This document shows positions 36,010 through 45,054 of a stretch of 64,000 nt of DNA, piece after piece. The notes under the pieces are model-generated. The model was not told the origin of the DNA. It made no database searches and was given only the letters and a program-made list of their open reading frames with translations. Each line of letters starts with the position of its first letter. Position 1 is the first letter of the stretch. Both the position numbers and the translations under genes were made by a program. Source of the stretch: Ovoidimarina sp038744785 (GTDB lineage: Bacteria > Pseudomonadota > Alphaproteobacteria > Rhodobacterales > Rhodobacteraceae); assembly GCA_038744785.1 (NCBI GenBank), contig JBCDLX010000001.1, positions 1 through 64,000 on the forward strand. The letters run 5' to 3'.

Positions 36010-36254
36010 TGGAGATCATAGGCCGGGATAGCGCACGCGAAGCGTACCGGGTCGCCGCACATGGCGTCACCGGGTTGATCCCGGACCATGTGATCGCCTC
36101 AAATATTAGATTGACAGGTGGGCGAGGCCATCAGACCGCTTACGAGTGGATTGCCCGCCACGCCACCGACATTGAAGATACGCTCAAGGCGCTGTCCGGC
36201 GCACCGCACGCAAAGCGGCGCATCGCGGGACTGGTGCTGGAGGAGGACGAATAA
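36009..36254 (+). CDS. DUF5076 domain protein inside the pdh operon
   Basis: 81 residues starting at 36009, one base into the pdhB stop, and ending just before pdhC. It begins MEIIGRDSAREAYRVAAHG and has the conserved NIRLTGGRGHQTAYEWIARH. It is small, soluble and without known motifs. Its fixed place between pdhB and pdhC with coupled translation suggests a role in assembly or control of the pyruvate dehydrogenase complex, but nothing in the sequence shows this directly. Confidence 0.75.
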   Translation: MEIIGRDSAREAYRVAAHGVTGLIPDHVIASNIRLTGGRGHQTAYEWIARHATDIEDTLKALSGAPHAKRRIAGLVLEEDE

Positions 36255-36255
36255 G

Positions 36256-36500
36256 ATGCCAACCGAAGTTCTGATGCCCGCGCTTTCGCCAACGATGGAG
36301 GAAGGCACGCTTGCCAAGTGGCTCGTGAAGGAAGGCGACACCGTGTCCTCGGGCGATCTTCTGGCCGAAATCGAAACCGATAAGGCAACGATGGAGTTCG
36401 AGGCGGTCGATGAAGGCACGGTCGGCAAGATCCTTGTCGCCGAAGGGACCGAGGCCGTGAAGGTCAACACGCCCATCGCGGTGCTTCTCGACGATGGTGA
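36256..36500 (+). repeat. Direct repeat unit 2: lipoyl-domain coding segment
   Basis: This is the second copy of the segment described at 34645-34890. It encodes the lipoyl domain of E2 with the same core residues, for example GTLAKWLVKEGDTVSSGD and TDKATMEFEAVDEG. Confidence 0.8.
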
Positions 36501-37557
36501 AAGTGCCGACGATATTGGCGCGTCCTCCGCCCCTGCTGCGCCCGCCGCCGCACCCGAACCGGCCCAACCAGCCGCGGAAGCCGCACCTGCCGCGGCCCCT
36601 GCCCCGGCGGCCCCCGTGGCGGCCTCGGGCGAACGCGTCTTCGCCTCGCCGCTGGCGCGCCGCATTGCGAAAGACAAGGGCCTTGATCTTTCTCAGATCA
36701 AAGGCTCGGGCCCCAAGGGCCGGATCGTGAAAGCGGATGTCGAAGGCGCACAGCCTGGCGCGGCTACGGCTGCCGCCCCTGCCACGGCGGCAGGCCCGGC
36801 ACCCGCAGCCACGGCCGCGCCAACGGGTCCGTCGACTGATGCGGTGCTCAAGATGTTCGCCGACCGCGAATATGAAGAGGTCACGCTTGACGGGATGCGC
36901 AAGACCATTGCGGCGCGGCTTGGCGAAGCCAAACAGACGATCCCGCATTTCTACCTGCGCCGAGACATCCACCTTGATGCGCTTCTGAAATTCCGGGGCG
37001 AGTTGAACAAACAACTCGAAGCGCGCGGTGTGAAACTGTCGGTGAACGACTTCATCATCAAAGCCTGTGCCCTGGCGCTTCAGCAGGTGCCGGATGCCAA
37101 CGCCGTGTGGGCCGGGGACCGGATGCTGAAGCTTGGCCCGTCGGACGTCGCGGTGGCCGTCGCGATCGAGGGCGGGCTGTTCACCCCGGTCCTGAAGGAT
37201 GCGCACCAAAAATCGCTATCAGCGCTTTCGGCAGAGATGAAGGACCTCGCCGCCCGCGCTCGTGACCGCAAGCTCGCGCCGCACGAATACCAGGGCGGGA
37301 GCTTCGCAATCTCGAACCTCGGCATGTTCGGCATCGACAACTTCGATGCGGTCATCAACCCGCCCCATGGTTCGATCCTGGCTGTTGGAGCGGGCGTCAA
37401 GAAGCCGGTTGTCGGAGCCGATGGCGAGCTGACCGTCGCCACCGTGATGAGCGTCACATTGTCAGTCGATCACCGTGTGATCGACGGCGCGCTTGGCGCG
37501 CAATTCCTCGACGCGATCAAGCAGGGGCTTGAAAACCCGGTGGCGATGCTCGCCTGA
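36256..37557 (+). CDS. pdhC: Dihydrolipoamide acetyltransferase (E2 of pyruvate dehydrogenase)
   Basis: 433 residues. A lipoyl domain (1-80) is followed by an Ala/Pro linker, the peripheral-subunit-binding domain (ASPLARRIAKDKGLDLSQIKGSGPKGRI, about 130-165), a second linker and the catalytic domain from about 200, with the active-site region SVDHRVIDGALGAQFLDA near the C-terminus. E2 forms the core of the complex and moves acetyl groups to CoA. No dihydrolipoamide dehydrogenase gene follows; the downstream gene is convergent, so E3 must be encoded elsewhere. Bases 37558-37678 hold nothing I recognise. Confidence 0.96.
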   Translation: MPTEVLMPALSPTMEEGTLAKWLVKEGDTVSSGDLLAEIETDKATMEFEAVDEGTVGKILVAEGTEAVKVNTPIAVLLDDGESADDIGASSAPAAPAAAPEPAQPAAEAAPAAAPAPAAPVAASGERVFASPLARRIAKDKGLDLSQIKGSGPKGRIVKADVEGAQPGAATAAAPATAAGPAPAATAAPTGPSTDAVLKMFADREYEEVTLDGMRKTIAARLGEAKQTIPHFYLRRDIHLDALLKFRGELNKQLEARGVKLSVNDFIIKACALALQQVPDANAVWAGDRMLKLGPSDVAVAVAIEGGLFTPVLKDAHQKSLSALSAEMKDLAARARDRKLAPHEYQGGSFAISNLGMFGIDNFDAVINPPHGSILAVGAGVKKPVVGADGELTVATVMSVTLSVDHRVIDGALGAQFLDAIKQGLENPVAMLA

Positions 37558-37678
37558 CACCGGAGGGGCATTAATCCAGCCGACGCTTGCCCGGCGACAT
37601 TGCGTTCGAACGCTCTTTTGGGTGTGGAGCGAGGAAGGCTAGCGCCCTCCTCGCCGGGGACAGCGAGCAGCGGACCCG

Positions 37679-38752
37679 CTACTCCGCGGCCATTTGCGCA
37701 GTCGGCGACGACCGCGAGATATCCCACTCTTCTTCGGTCATCTCTTCGGCAATACCCTCAAAAAGTGGCGAAGACAGGTACCGCTCGCCCGTATCGGGCA
37801 ACATGCACAGAATTACAGAGCCCGCGGGCGCCGTTTCGGCGACTTTCATCGCGACCGCGAAGGTCGATCCGCCGGAGATGCCGGTGAACACACCCTCTTC
37901 CGCGGCGAGCCGCTTTGACCAGGTAATGCCCTCTGGTCCCGGTATCGGGATCATCTCGTCGTAATACCCGCCATCGATTGCTTCCTGCAGAACATGCGGG
38001 ATGAAATCGGGCGTCCAGCCTTGAATCGGATGAGGCTCCCAAGCCGGGTGACCAGAGGCAGGCTCCTCGCCATTGCGGGGCTGTGGGGTGCCCGAAGTTA
38101 CGAGCGCCGCGTTCGCAGGTTCGGTCGCAATGATCTTGACGTCAGGGCGCGCTTTGCGAAGCACGCGGCCAACACCGGAAAGCGTGCCGCCGGTGCCGTA
38201 TCCTGTCACGAAATAGTCCAGCCGCTGTCCGTCGAAATCGTTCATGATCTCGCGGGCCGTGGTGCTTTCGTGGATGTCGGCATTGTCCGAGGTTTCGAAT
38301 TGGCGCGCCAGAAACCAGCCATTCTGTTCGGCAAGTTCTTTTGCCTTGTTGTACATGCCGACCGCCTTTTGCGCCCGTGGTGTAAGAACGACATTTGCGC
38401 CGAGAAACCGCATCAGCTTGCGCCGCTCGATCGAGAAACTGTCGGCCATGATACAAACCAGAGGATAGCCCTTAGCGGCACAAACCATTGCAAGGCCAAT
38501 ACCTGTGTTTCCGCTGGTCGCCTCGACGACAGTCTGACCGGGTTTCAAACGACCGTCCCGCTCTGCAGCTTCGATGATGTTGAGGGCCAGCCGGTCCTTG
38601 ACGGAAGCGGCCGGGTTAAAGGCCTCGGCCTTGACGTAAACTGTGACGTGATCCGGCGCGATACGGTTAATCCGAATACAGGGCGTATCGCCCACGGTAT
38701 CCAGAACACTGTCAAATAGCCGACCACGGCCGCTGGTTTGGCGAATGGACAT
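37679..38752 (-). CDS. cysK: Cysteine synthase A-type PLP enzyme
   Basis: 357 residues. The PLP lysine lies in FNPAASVKDRLAL near residue 52, the substrate loop is EATSGNTGIGLAM, and the phosphate-binding glycine loop is TGYGTGGTLSGVGR. It forms cysteine from O-acetylserine and sulfide. It is longer than E. coli CysK by about 30 residues, mainly through an insertion around NGEEPASGHPAWEPHPIQGW. It follows cysE in the same direction, so serine acetylation and sulfide addition are encoded together. Confidence 0.9.
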   Translation of the reverse strand: MSIRQTSGRGRLFDSVLDTVGDTPCIRINRIAPDHVTVYVKAEAFNPAASVKDRLALNIIEAAERDGRLKPGQTVVEATSGNTGIGLAMVCAAKGYPLVCIMADSFSIERRKLMRFLGANVVLTPRAQKAVGMYNKAKELAEQNGWFLARQFETSDNADIHESTTAREIMNDFDGQRLDYFVTGYGTGGTLSGVGRVLRKARPDVKIIATEPANAALVTSGTPQPRNGEEPASGHPAWEPHPIQGWTPDFIPHVLQEAIDGGYYDEMIPIPGPEGITWSKRLAAEEGVFTGISGGSTFAVAMKVAETAPAGSVILCMLPDTGERYLSSPLFEGIAEEMTEEEWDISRSSPTAQMAAE

Positions 38753-38839
38753 TTCGGGAAATCCCCCTCTTTCGAATGATGGGAGACGCTACCACAGCGC
38801 GGTCGCCCGGGCGACGGCACAATGGTTTCGATGATGTTT

Positions 38840-39670
38840 CTATTCTGTAACGGGGATCTCGCCGCTGGTTTTGCGGATCAACTGATCCATCATCCGCGAC
38901 GGTTGCGAGCAACCTGCCTCGCCAACGATTCGCGCCGGAACTCCCGCAACTGTGGTCTTGCAGGGCACTTCTTCCAGAACCACCGAGCCCGCCGCGATCC
39001 GCGAGCAGTCGCCGACTTTGATATTGCCCAAAACCTTTGCCCCGGCACCTATAAGCACACCATCCCCGATCTTCGGGTGACGGTCCTCTTCCTCCTTGCC
39101 GGTGCCACCGAGAGTGACCGAATGCAGCATCGACACGTTGTCGCCGACCACGGCGGTTTCGCCGATAACAATGGAATGGGCGTGGTCGATCATGATGCCC
39201 TTGCCGATCTTTGCGGCAGGATGGATGTCGATCCCGAATACCTCGGATGTGCGCATCTGGATGAAATACGCCATGTCGTCGCGGCTCTGTTTCCAGAGCC
39301 AATGCCCGATTCGGTAAGCAAGAACCGCCTGGAAGCCCTTGAAGTAAAGAAGCGGCTGCAGCATCCGATGGCAGGCCGGATCCCGGTCAAAGACCGCGAC
39401 GATATCGGCCCGGGCCGATGCGCCGATGGACGGATCCGCCGTCAGCGCCTCGTCCGCGATCTCGCGCAGAAGCTGCTCGGACATCTCTGCCGACGCCAGT
39501 TTCATCGACACCCGATAGCTCAACGCCCGCTCAAACGTGGGGTGATGCAGCACCGAAGAGTGGATCAGCCCCCCAAGAAGCGGCTCTTCCGCGACGGCTT
39601 CTTCTGCCTCGCCCCGAATACGCGACCAGATCGGGTCAAGTTCGGCAACCTTGCGACGTGTCTCAGCCAT
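38840..39670 (-). CDS. cysE: Serine O-acetyltransferase
   Basis: 276 residues. The N-terminal helical part is followed by the left-handed beta-helix with HPAAKIGKGIMIDHAHSIVIGETAVVGDNVSML, then GTGKEEEDRHPKIGDGVLIGAGAKVLGN, the catalytic His/Asp region being intact. It makes O-acetylserine, the substrate of the neighbouring CysK, and is usually feedback-inhibited by cysteine and forms a complex with CysK. It is the first gene of the cysEK pair, and lies next to the end of the GTA cluster. Confidence 0.95.
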   Translation of the reverse strand: MAETRRKVAELDPIWSRIRGEAEEAVAEEPLLGGLIHSSVLHHPTFERALSYRVSMKLASAEMSEQLLREIADEALTADPSIGASARADIVAVFDRDPACHRMLQPLLYFKGFQAVLAYRIGHWLWKQSRDDMAYFIQMRTSEVFGIDIHPAAKIGKGIMIDHAHSIVIGETAVVGDNVSMLHSVTLGGTGKEEEDRHPKIGDGVLIGAGAKVLGNIKVGDCSRIAAGSVVLEEVPCKTTVAGVPARIVGEAGCSQPSRMMDQLIRKTSGEIPVTE

Positions 39671-39752
39671 ATCCTATCCTCCGGCGTGCGCCCGTCTTAC
39701 ACTATCTAGGACGGCCGCGCCAAAGCTGAAACCTGACCGATACATTATTTTG

Positions 39753-40091
39753 CGTGATGACCTCGATATCGCCACTGTGAAGGACCGGCTTGCAACAGCA
39801 CTCGCCGCCCTTGATGCCGAAGATGCAGCCGGGCGCGACGAGCAGGCAACCGTTACGCTCGACCAGCAATCGGTTGGGCGGCTAAGTCGGATGGACGCAA
39901 TGCAGCGGCAGGCCATGGCACAAGCCACCGCACGGCGGCGCGTCGCCGAGCGGGCGCGGATCCGGTCTGCGATCGCGCGGCTCGACGAGGGCGAGTACGG
40001 CTATTGCACCGACTGTGGAGAGGATATTGACCCCGCCCGGCTTGAGGCGAACCCAGCCGTGGCTCTGTGCCTGACCTGTGCTCGCGGGTAA
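39753..40091 (+). CDS. DksA/TraR family C4-type zinc finger protein
   Basis: About 112 residues. The C-terminus carries a full zinc finger: YGYCTDCGEDIDPARLEANPAVALCLTCARG has all four cysteines, unlike the dksA product at 1638-2111. The helical N-terminal part (ALAALDAEDAAGRDE) resembles short TraR-like DksA homologues. The start is unclear: the frame contains TTG at 39753 and GTG at 39777, neither with a good ribosome site, and the frame remains open upstream to overlap the divergent cysE start. The 3' end overlaps the convergent DUF7742 gene by 91 bases. Confidence 0.75.
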   Translation, partial: RDDLDIATVKDRLATALAALDAEDAAGRDEQATVTLDQQSVGRLSRMDAMQRQAMAQATARRRVAERARIRSAIARLDEGEYGYCTDCGEDIDPARLEANPAVALCLTCARG

Positions 40092-40381
40092 GGTCCCAAC
40101 GCCTCCAGCACCATAATCAGACATGCGCGGTATTCGGCATTATGAAGCCCTGGTTCTGCGCAGCGCCGTCTTCGAAGGGCCGCGGTCATCAGGGTTCCGT
40201 CGCCCCACCGTCCGTGGGTCCGACCGGTCTTTTGGCGGTGCGCTTCGGCGCCCGCCGCCTCGTGAAGAATACGGTCGAGAACCCAAGGACGGCGCCCTAC
40301 CTGTTGGGCGAGCAGGGCGCGTCCAACCGCCACGAGGTCTCCGATCGTCACGGGACGAATGGAATGGAACAGATCATCCAC
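40001..40381 (-). CDS. DUF7742 family protein at the distal end of the GTA cluster
   Basis: 126 residues, overlapping the DUF2793 gene by eight bases and therefore part of the GTA transcript. It starts MDDLFHSIRPVTIGDLVAVGRALL and has the family core HRQKTGRTHGRWGDGTLMTAAL and EYRACLIMVLEAL. Small soluble proteins of this kind follow the GTA tail genes in many Rhodobacterales; the function is unknown. The last 30 residues lie opposite the DksA/TraR gene. Confidence 0.65.
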   Translation of the reverse strand: MDDLFHSIRPVTIGDLVAVGRALLAQQVGRRPWVLDRILHEAAGAEAHRQKTGRTHGRWGDGTLMTAALRRRRCAEPGLHNAEYRACLIMVLEALGPYPRAQVRHRATAGFASSRAGSISSPQSVQ

Positions 40382-41087
40382 GCGGCAAGGCCAATTCCGC
40401 TACATGCACTGCCAGCCGGACGGTGCCACCCGCGAAATCGCCGCCTTCTGCGGTCAGCGTTAGCGCGGTATCCTCATAATAGGCCAGCGGCGACGAGGTG
40501 AGCCCGCGCACCCAGCTGTCAGCCACAAGGCCCAATCCGCTACCGTAGCGGTCATCCGATGCGCTACCGATCCCAAGCCGCCAAGCGGTAGCGGTGCCGG
40601 TGATCTCTGCTACGACCCGGCCGGTGACACCGAAGACAAGGGTTTGCGCCGGGATGACGGGCACGGTGACGGAGCTTGCGCCCGCCCCGACCGGATGATC
40701 GATCTCAATCACACGCATTGTCATTGCCGCACCGTTTGGCGACACGGAACCCGTGCCTGTCAGCCAGTCCACGCCGTCGAACATAGCTGGCGCACCTTCG
40801 TCCGCGATCCAAGCGCGCCAACCGGTTGCCGGCGTCAGATAGGTCCAGCCTTGGTTCAGCCACAGCGCCACCCGGCCGTCCCGACCTTCCCAGGCGCCGG
40901 TCGCGCCCGCAGGAACCCAATAGGCCGCACCGTCGGTTTCGTCAATTGGCGCGGCGCCAACGCTGCGCGAAACGAAGGTAAGTTGCGTCAGCGTGTCCAC
41001 ACGTGCGAGTGCTTCGTTCACCGTGACGTGTTTCTGTGCCTGACTGGCTTCCACCAGCGGCAGGCCGAGTTTTACTGTTTCACCCAT
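40374..41087 (-). CDS. DUF2793 protein, GTA-associated tail fibre-like
   Basis: 237 residues starting at 41087, overlapping the tail-tip gene by eight bases. The N-terminal part has GLPLVEASQAQKHVTVNEALARVD, the DUF2793 signature, followed by AWEGRDGRVALWLNQGWTYL. The C-terminal half is beta-rich and may be a carbohydrate- or surface-binding module. In related GTAs such proteins are tail or head fibres; that role is inferred from family and position. Confidence 0.82.
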   Translation of the reverse strand: MGETVKLGLPLVEASQAQKHVTVNEALARVDTLTQLTFVSRSVGAAPIDETDGAAYWVPAGATGAWEGRDGRVALWLNQGWTYLTPATGWRAWIADEGAPAMFDGVDWLTGTGSVSPNGAAMTMRVIEIDHPVGAGASSVTVPVIPAQTLVFGVTGRVVAEITGTATAWRLGIGSASDDRYGSGLGLVADSWVRGLTSSPLAYYEDTALTLTAEGGDFAGGTVRLAVHVAELALPRG

Positions 41088-44000
41088 CGATCTCGATCCT
41101 TCTGAAGAGCCCCGGCCCGTACCGGTCAGATATCTGTGCCACTTCGACGCTGAAGGTTTCTGGCGTGCCATCGGCTGTGCGCTGGGCTGCGCTGTAGGTC
41201 CAGGTCGCGCTCGAAGTCTGCACCTCGCGTATCAGCGCATCGGCCACGAAGACCCGCACCAGGTAGCGTTCGCTGTCCTCGCCCAGAGGCACGTCGAACC
41301 CCGCCCAGCTGTCCCCGTCGATCCGGGTGCGCCGTATCCAAGAGAAGATATGGCCTCCTGCACCATCCGGTGCGATCCGAAGGTGTGCGGGTGCATAGGG
41401 TCGCAGACCTACGGCGTCGAAGCCCCGGGTCTCGGCAACAAAAATGTCGTCATCGACGGGCATCCCGACGGGCCCAATCCGCCACGCGCGCGCGAGCCCG
41501 CGTTCAGAAACCTTCATCTCGGGCTGCCGAAGGGCCGCGTTCAGTAGGACAAAACGGCTTCCCACAGGCCAGTTCATCGTATCCAAGGCATCGGTGCCAA
41601 GCTGGCCGCGCAGTCGGACGGACACGTCATAAGTATCGGGTCCAACCAGGACCGCATCGCGGAACTGAAAGAGCTCCCAACGATCATCCTCGCCGCTTCC
41701 GATGGCGGCGACGTTGGCACCGTTCAAAAGCTCCGATTCCGTAACGGAACTCAACGATCCGCCATAAAGCTTGACCCGCAATGCCGGCCCCCGGTCCCAA
41801 AGCCCGGGTGCTGCCGCCGCCAACCCGGTTTCGGTTTCGCCGACGATGGCCGCGCTTTCGACCGTTCCGGCGAAAGCAAACCCGTCTTCGGTGGGCGATT
41901 TGTAGACCGCCACGGTTCCCGGCCAGGGATCGGCGGTCACGGCGATATGGGGGGCGTGCGGAACCTCATCGCCGGTAAGTAACGGCAGATCCAGAAACAC
42001 CGGAAAGACCGGTGCAGGCGCAACGAAAGCGGGGACCTGACGGGGTTCAAATACATCTCCGCCCGCAGGCAGGTAGCCATCGGGTTCGACGCGGGCAGCT
42101 TCGGCGATCTGAAGGCCCGCGGACTCGATCTGGTCGATCCGGTACAGCGCCGCGCCGCCCGGCTCGGCAATCGAGACGAGATCACCGGCGGACAGATCGG
42201 TCCTAGATGGTGGGATCGCAAAGCGCACACCGTCGCGCGCCACCCGCGCTTCAAACAACCAACGTTCCGCAACGGCGCGGGATTCTGCATCAGTCAAAAG
42301 AAGCGGAAGATCCATCTGCGTGACCGAATGAACAGTATCATCGGGGAAAATCGCTTCGCTGGAGCGCACCCGGTAGTCGCCCTCGGGTTCGACAACACCA
42401 ATCCTGACCCGCCCAACGGTTTCGGCATCTGGTGTCCGCGTCCGTTCGATCCGACCGTCGACCTCTTCAGTTTCGACCAGATCGTCAGGGCCGACCGTGC
42501 CTGCGGCGCGCCCATGGCGGGTGCGGAATACAACCTTGCCGTCCTTTTCGATCGCATCGAAGCCGTAAGCCAGCATCAAGGGTTGCAGGGCGGCCCGGCC
42601 CGTCACACCTGCACCCGGTTCAAATCCCCGCACAATTCCATAGAGCTCCGATGTGTCGATATCCGTGACCCCAGAGTTCGCACAGATTTCGCGCACGACC
42701 GAAGCAAGCGAACGCGCAGACATACGACCGTTCAGCCAATGGCCACGGTCATAGTTTGCCCCGTCGCTCCAGACATTCAAACGGTTTGGAAAGTGTGGGA
42801 ACGGCCTGGCATCCCAGGCCCAGACGAAAGCCCGGTCCATATCGATCATCCGCCCGCCATAGACAGACGAAATCGGATTATTCGCAGGGTTGTCCCAATA
42901 TGTGAACTGCGCCGTCAAGAACTGCCACTGCATGAAATCGTCCCGGCGCCCATTGGAATACGGCGGCAGAGCGGATTCCGACGATTTCGGATCGAAGAAC
43001 AGGTTCGGTGCGTTGCCGCCCTTGTCGACAGCCGGACAGCCGATTTCCGTGAACCAGATCGGCTTGCCTTGGGGCACCCACGGGGTGGGCGACTGCGCGC
43101 GGACGCCCCCAGGCCGGTTGTAGTGCGGATTTGACCACCAGGCCTGGAAATCCTTGTAACGAAACACCCAGTCTTCGCCGTAGGCACCATCGCTGATCGG
43201 CGACCGGGTTTGAGTGGCCGCAGCTTGTGGGGTCGCGTAATACCAGTCAAACCCTTCACCGCCCGCGATGTTTCCCCGCAGATAGTCAAGATCGTAGACA
43301 GACCCCCAATCGGCGTCAGCATGGTCTGCCCCGTCACGCCAATCCGAAAGCGGTGTATAATTGTCGATCCCAACGAAATCGATCGCCGGGTCGGCCCAAA
43401 GCGGATCAAGGTGAAAGAATACGTCGTCGGACCCGTCCTGTGGGTGGTAACCAAAGTATTCGGACCAGTCGGCGGCGTAGCCGATCTTCGTGCTTGGTCC
43501 CAGGATGCTGCGCACATCCGCCGCCAAAGTCCGAAGTGCGGCAACCGCCGGGAAGCTGTTCTGGGGGCCCCGGATCTGCGTAAGGCTGCGCAGCTCTGAG
43601 CCGATACAAAACGCGTCCACACCGCCAGCCTCTTTGCAAAGCCAAGCGTAGTGCAAAATGAACCGCCGGTAGGAAAACTCGGCAGGACCGAGATAAAGAA
43701 TGGTCCCGGCGACAGGTACGAAGTTACTGGGCGCCGCGGTCCCAAAGAACGCCTGGACCTCGGCTTCGGCGGCGGCGGTGCCGTCCGGCGAAGCAGGGCG
43801 CCCCGGCGCTTCGGACAAAGTTATACGGCCCCGCCAAGGCAAAGCCGGTTGATTGCCAGCGCTGCTCCAGGGGTCAGGAAGGCCATTGCCCGCCAATTGT
43901 TCCATCAGCACAAAGGGATAGAACATGGCCTTTCGTCCGCCTTCACGCAGCGCCGCAAGCGCTTGCATCACCGAGGCGTCCGCCGGCGTTCCGCCATAAA

Positions 44001-45051
44001 GCGGGCGACCGTCGACATAGGGCACCTGCCCGGCCGTCCAGCGTGTGACCCCCGAAGCGCGCCAAGGCATGCCCTTGCCGTCGGCCTGTTTTTGCTCCAC
44101 CCGAGGCGCGATTTGGCAATTGCCGCAACGCAGATCGGTCCCGAACCAAGACACAATCAACGAAGTGGCCTTCTGTGCGGGAAGTTCCGCCCGCATCGTA
44201 TCAAGCGAACTTCGAAAATCCGTGAGCCCTGAGGGGCTATTGATGTTGGCGGCCCGGCTTTGCCCCGGACCTGAAGCCAGGTAGACGGGCTGGGTCGCCA
44301 ATGCGTACTCTCCGGTTCCCGGCACCAGCGCGACCGCCCGCACCTGGCGTGGCAAGTCCGTTTCAGGATTGGATGGAACCTGCTCGGGCCGGATGATCTC
44401 GAAATTGAACTGCGGCACGCGGTTCCCGTAGGCTTCAAGCTGCAGATCCTCGATCACCACATACGCTGTCCCGCGGAATGCCGGTACGACGCCCGCCCCT
44501 TCGGTGGCCTCGATCTTGGGGTCTGGTGTCTGGTTGTTACTGCCCGGGTAGACCCGAAAGTTCAGACTGGCCTGCGAAACCTCGCTTCCGTCGGCCCAAA
44601 TCCTGCCCACATGGCTGATCTCTCCTTCGCACAACGCGATCGCCAGACTGACCGAATAGCTGTAGCTTCGGACGGTCGTGCTCGAACTGCCGCTTCGGCC
44701 ACCCCTACCCTTTCCGCCACCACCACCGCCGTTTTCAATCACCTCATCCGTTGCAGTTTCCAAGAACTCTGATGCCCAAATCACCTGACCCGCTACTCGG
44801 GTCCGGCCATGAACCTCTTCGATGCCAGCCCCCTCGCTTGCGCCGCTTACACGGAAGCGGTCGACGCGGCCTTGCTCGACAAGTTCGGCCCCCGTGCCCA
44901 GCACCTTCTGGCCGAAAAGCCTCTGGTCGATGAACTGGCCGACCGTGGCACCCACCGCTCGGCCGATCACCGCAGCAGACAGACCAAGCGCACTGCCGCC
45001 GATGGCCGATCCGGCTGCTGCACCGACGGCGGAAAGGATCAGGGTTGCCAT
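41080..45051 (-). CDS. GTA tail-tip (megatron) baseplate protein, g15
   Basis: 1323 residues, the largest gene of the cluster. Residues 1-45 are hydrophobic and glycine-rich (GSAIGGSALGLSAAVIGRAVG). Residues about 400-720 form the GTA TIM-barrel domain, related to glycoside hydrolases, with HLDPLWADPAIDFVGIDNY near 550 and IWFTEIGCPAVDKGG near 667. The later part holds the phage-tail hub-like domain and the C-terminal Rcc01698-type domain. In RcGTA this protein builds the tail tip and receptor-contacting baseplate and was first described as host specificity protein. Its stop is overlapped by the DUF2793 gene. Confidence 0.93.
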   Translation of the reverse strand: MATLILSAVGAAAGSAIGGSALGLSAAVIGRAVGATVGQFIDQRLFGQKVLGTGAELVEQGRVDRFRVSGASEGAGIEEVHGRTRVAGQVIWASEFLETATDEVIENGGGGGGKGRGGRSGSSSTTVRSYSYSVSLAIALCEGEISHVGRIWADGSEVSQASLNFRVYPGSNNQTPDPKIEATEGAGVVPAFRGTAYVVIEDLQLEAYGNRVPQFNFEIIRPEQVPSNPETDLPRQVRAVALVPGTGEYALATQPVYLASGPGQSRAANINSPSGLTDFRSSLDTMRAELPAQKATSLIVSWFGTDLRCGNCQIAPRVEQKQADGKGMPWRASGVTRWTAGQVPYVDGRPLYGGTPADASVMQALAALREGGRKAMFYPFVLMEQLAGNGLPDPWSSAGNQPALPWRGRITLSEAPGRPASPDGTAAAEAEVQAFFGTAAPSNFVPVAGTILYLGPAEFSYRRFILHYAWLCKEAGGVDAFCIGSELRSLTQIRGPQNSFPAVAALRTLAADVRSILGPSTKIGYAADWSEYFGYHPQDGSDDVFFHLDPLWADPAIDFVGIDNYTPLSDWRDGADHADADWGSVYDLDYLRGNIAGGEGFDWYYATPQAAATQTRSPISDGAYGEDWVFRYKDFQAWWSNPHYNRPGGVRAQSPTPWVPQGKPIWFTEIGCPAVDKGGNAPNLFFDPKSSESALPPYSNGRRDDFMQWQFLTAQFTYWDNPANNPISSVYGGRMIDMDRAFVWAWDARPFPHFPNRLNVWSDGANYDRGHWLNGRMSARSLASVVREICANSGVTDIDTSELYGIVRGFEPGAGVTGRAALQPLMLAYGFDAIEKDGKVVFRTRHGRAAGTVGPDDLVETEEVDGRIERTRTPDAETVGRVRIGVVEPEGDYRVRSSEAIFPDDTVHSVTQMDLPLLLTDAESRAVAERWLFEARVARDGVRFAIPPSRTDLSAGDLVSIAEPGGAALYRIDQIESAGLQIAEAARVEPDGYLPAGGDVFEPRQVPAFVAPAPVFPVFLDLPLLTGDEVPHAPHIAVTADPWPGTVAVYKSPTEDGFAFAGTVESAAIVGETETGLAAAAPGLWDRGPALRVKLYGGSLSSVTESELLNGANVAAIGSGEDDRWELFQFRDAVLVGPDTYDVSVRLRGQLGTDALDTMNWPVGSRFVLLNAALRQPEMKVSERGLARAWRIGPVGMPVDDDIFVAETRGFDAVGLRPYAPAHLRIAPDGAGGHIFSWIRRTRIDGDSWAGFDVPLGEDSERYLVRVFVADALIREVQTSSATWTYSAAQRTADGTPETFSVEVAQISDRYGPGLFRRIEIDG

Positions 45052-45054
45052 GGT

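Noticed and set aside
36184..37209. 341-codon open frame antisense to pdhC
   Set aside because: It is rich in Arg, Gly and His from the complement of the Ala/Pro linkers, and has no family signature.
39651..39752. Longer N-terminus for the DksA/TraR-like protein
   Set aside because: It would overlap the divergent cysE start and its ribosome site, and the added residues do not resemble the family.
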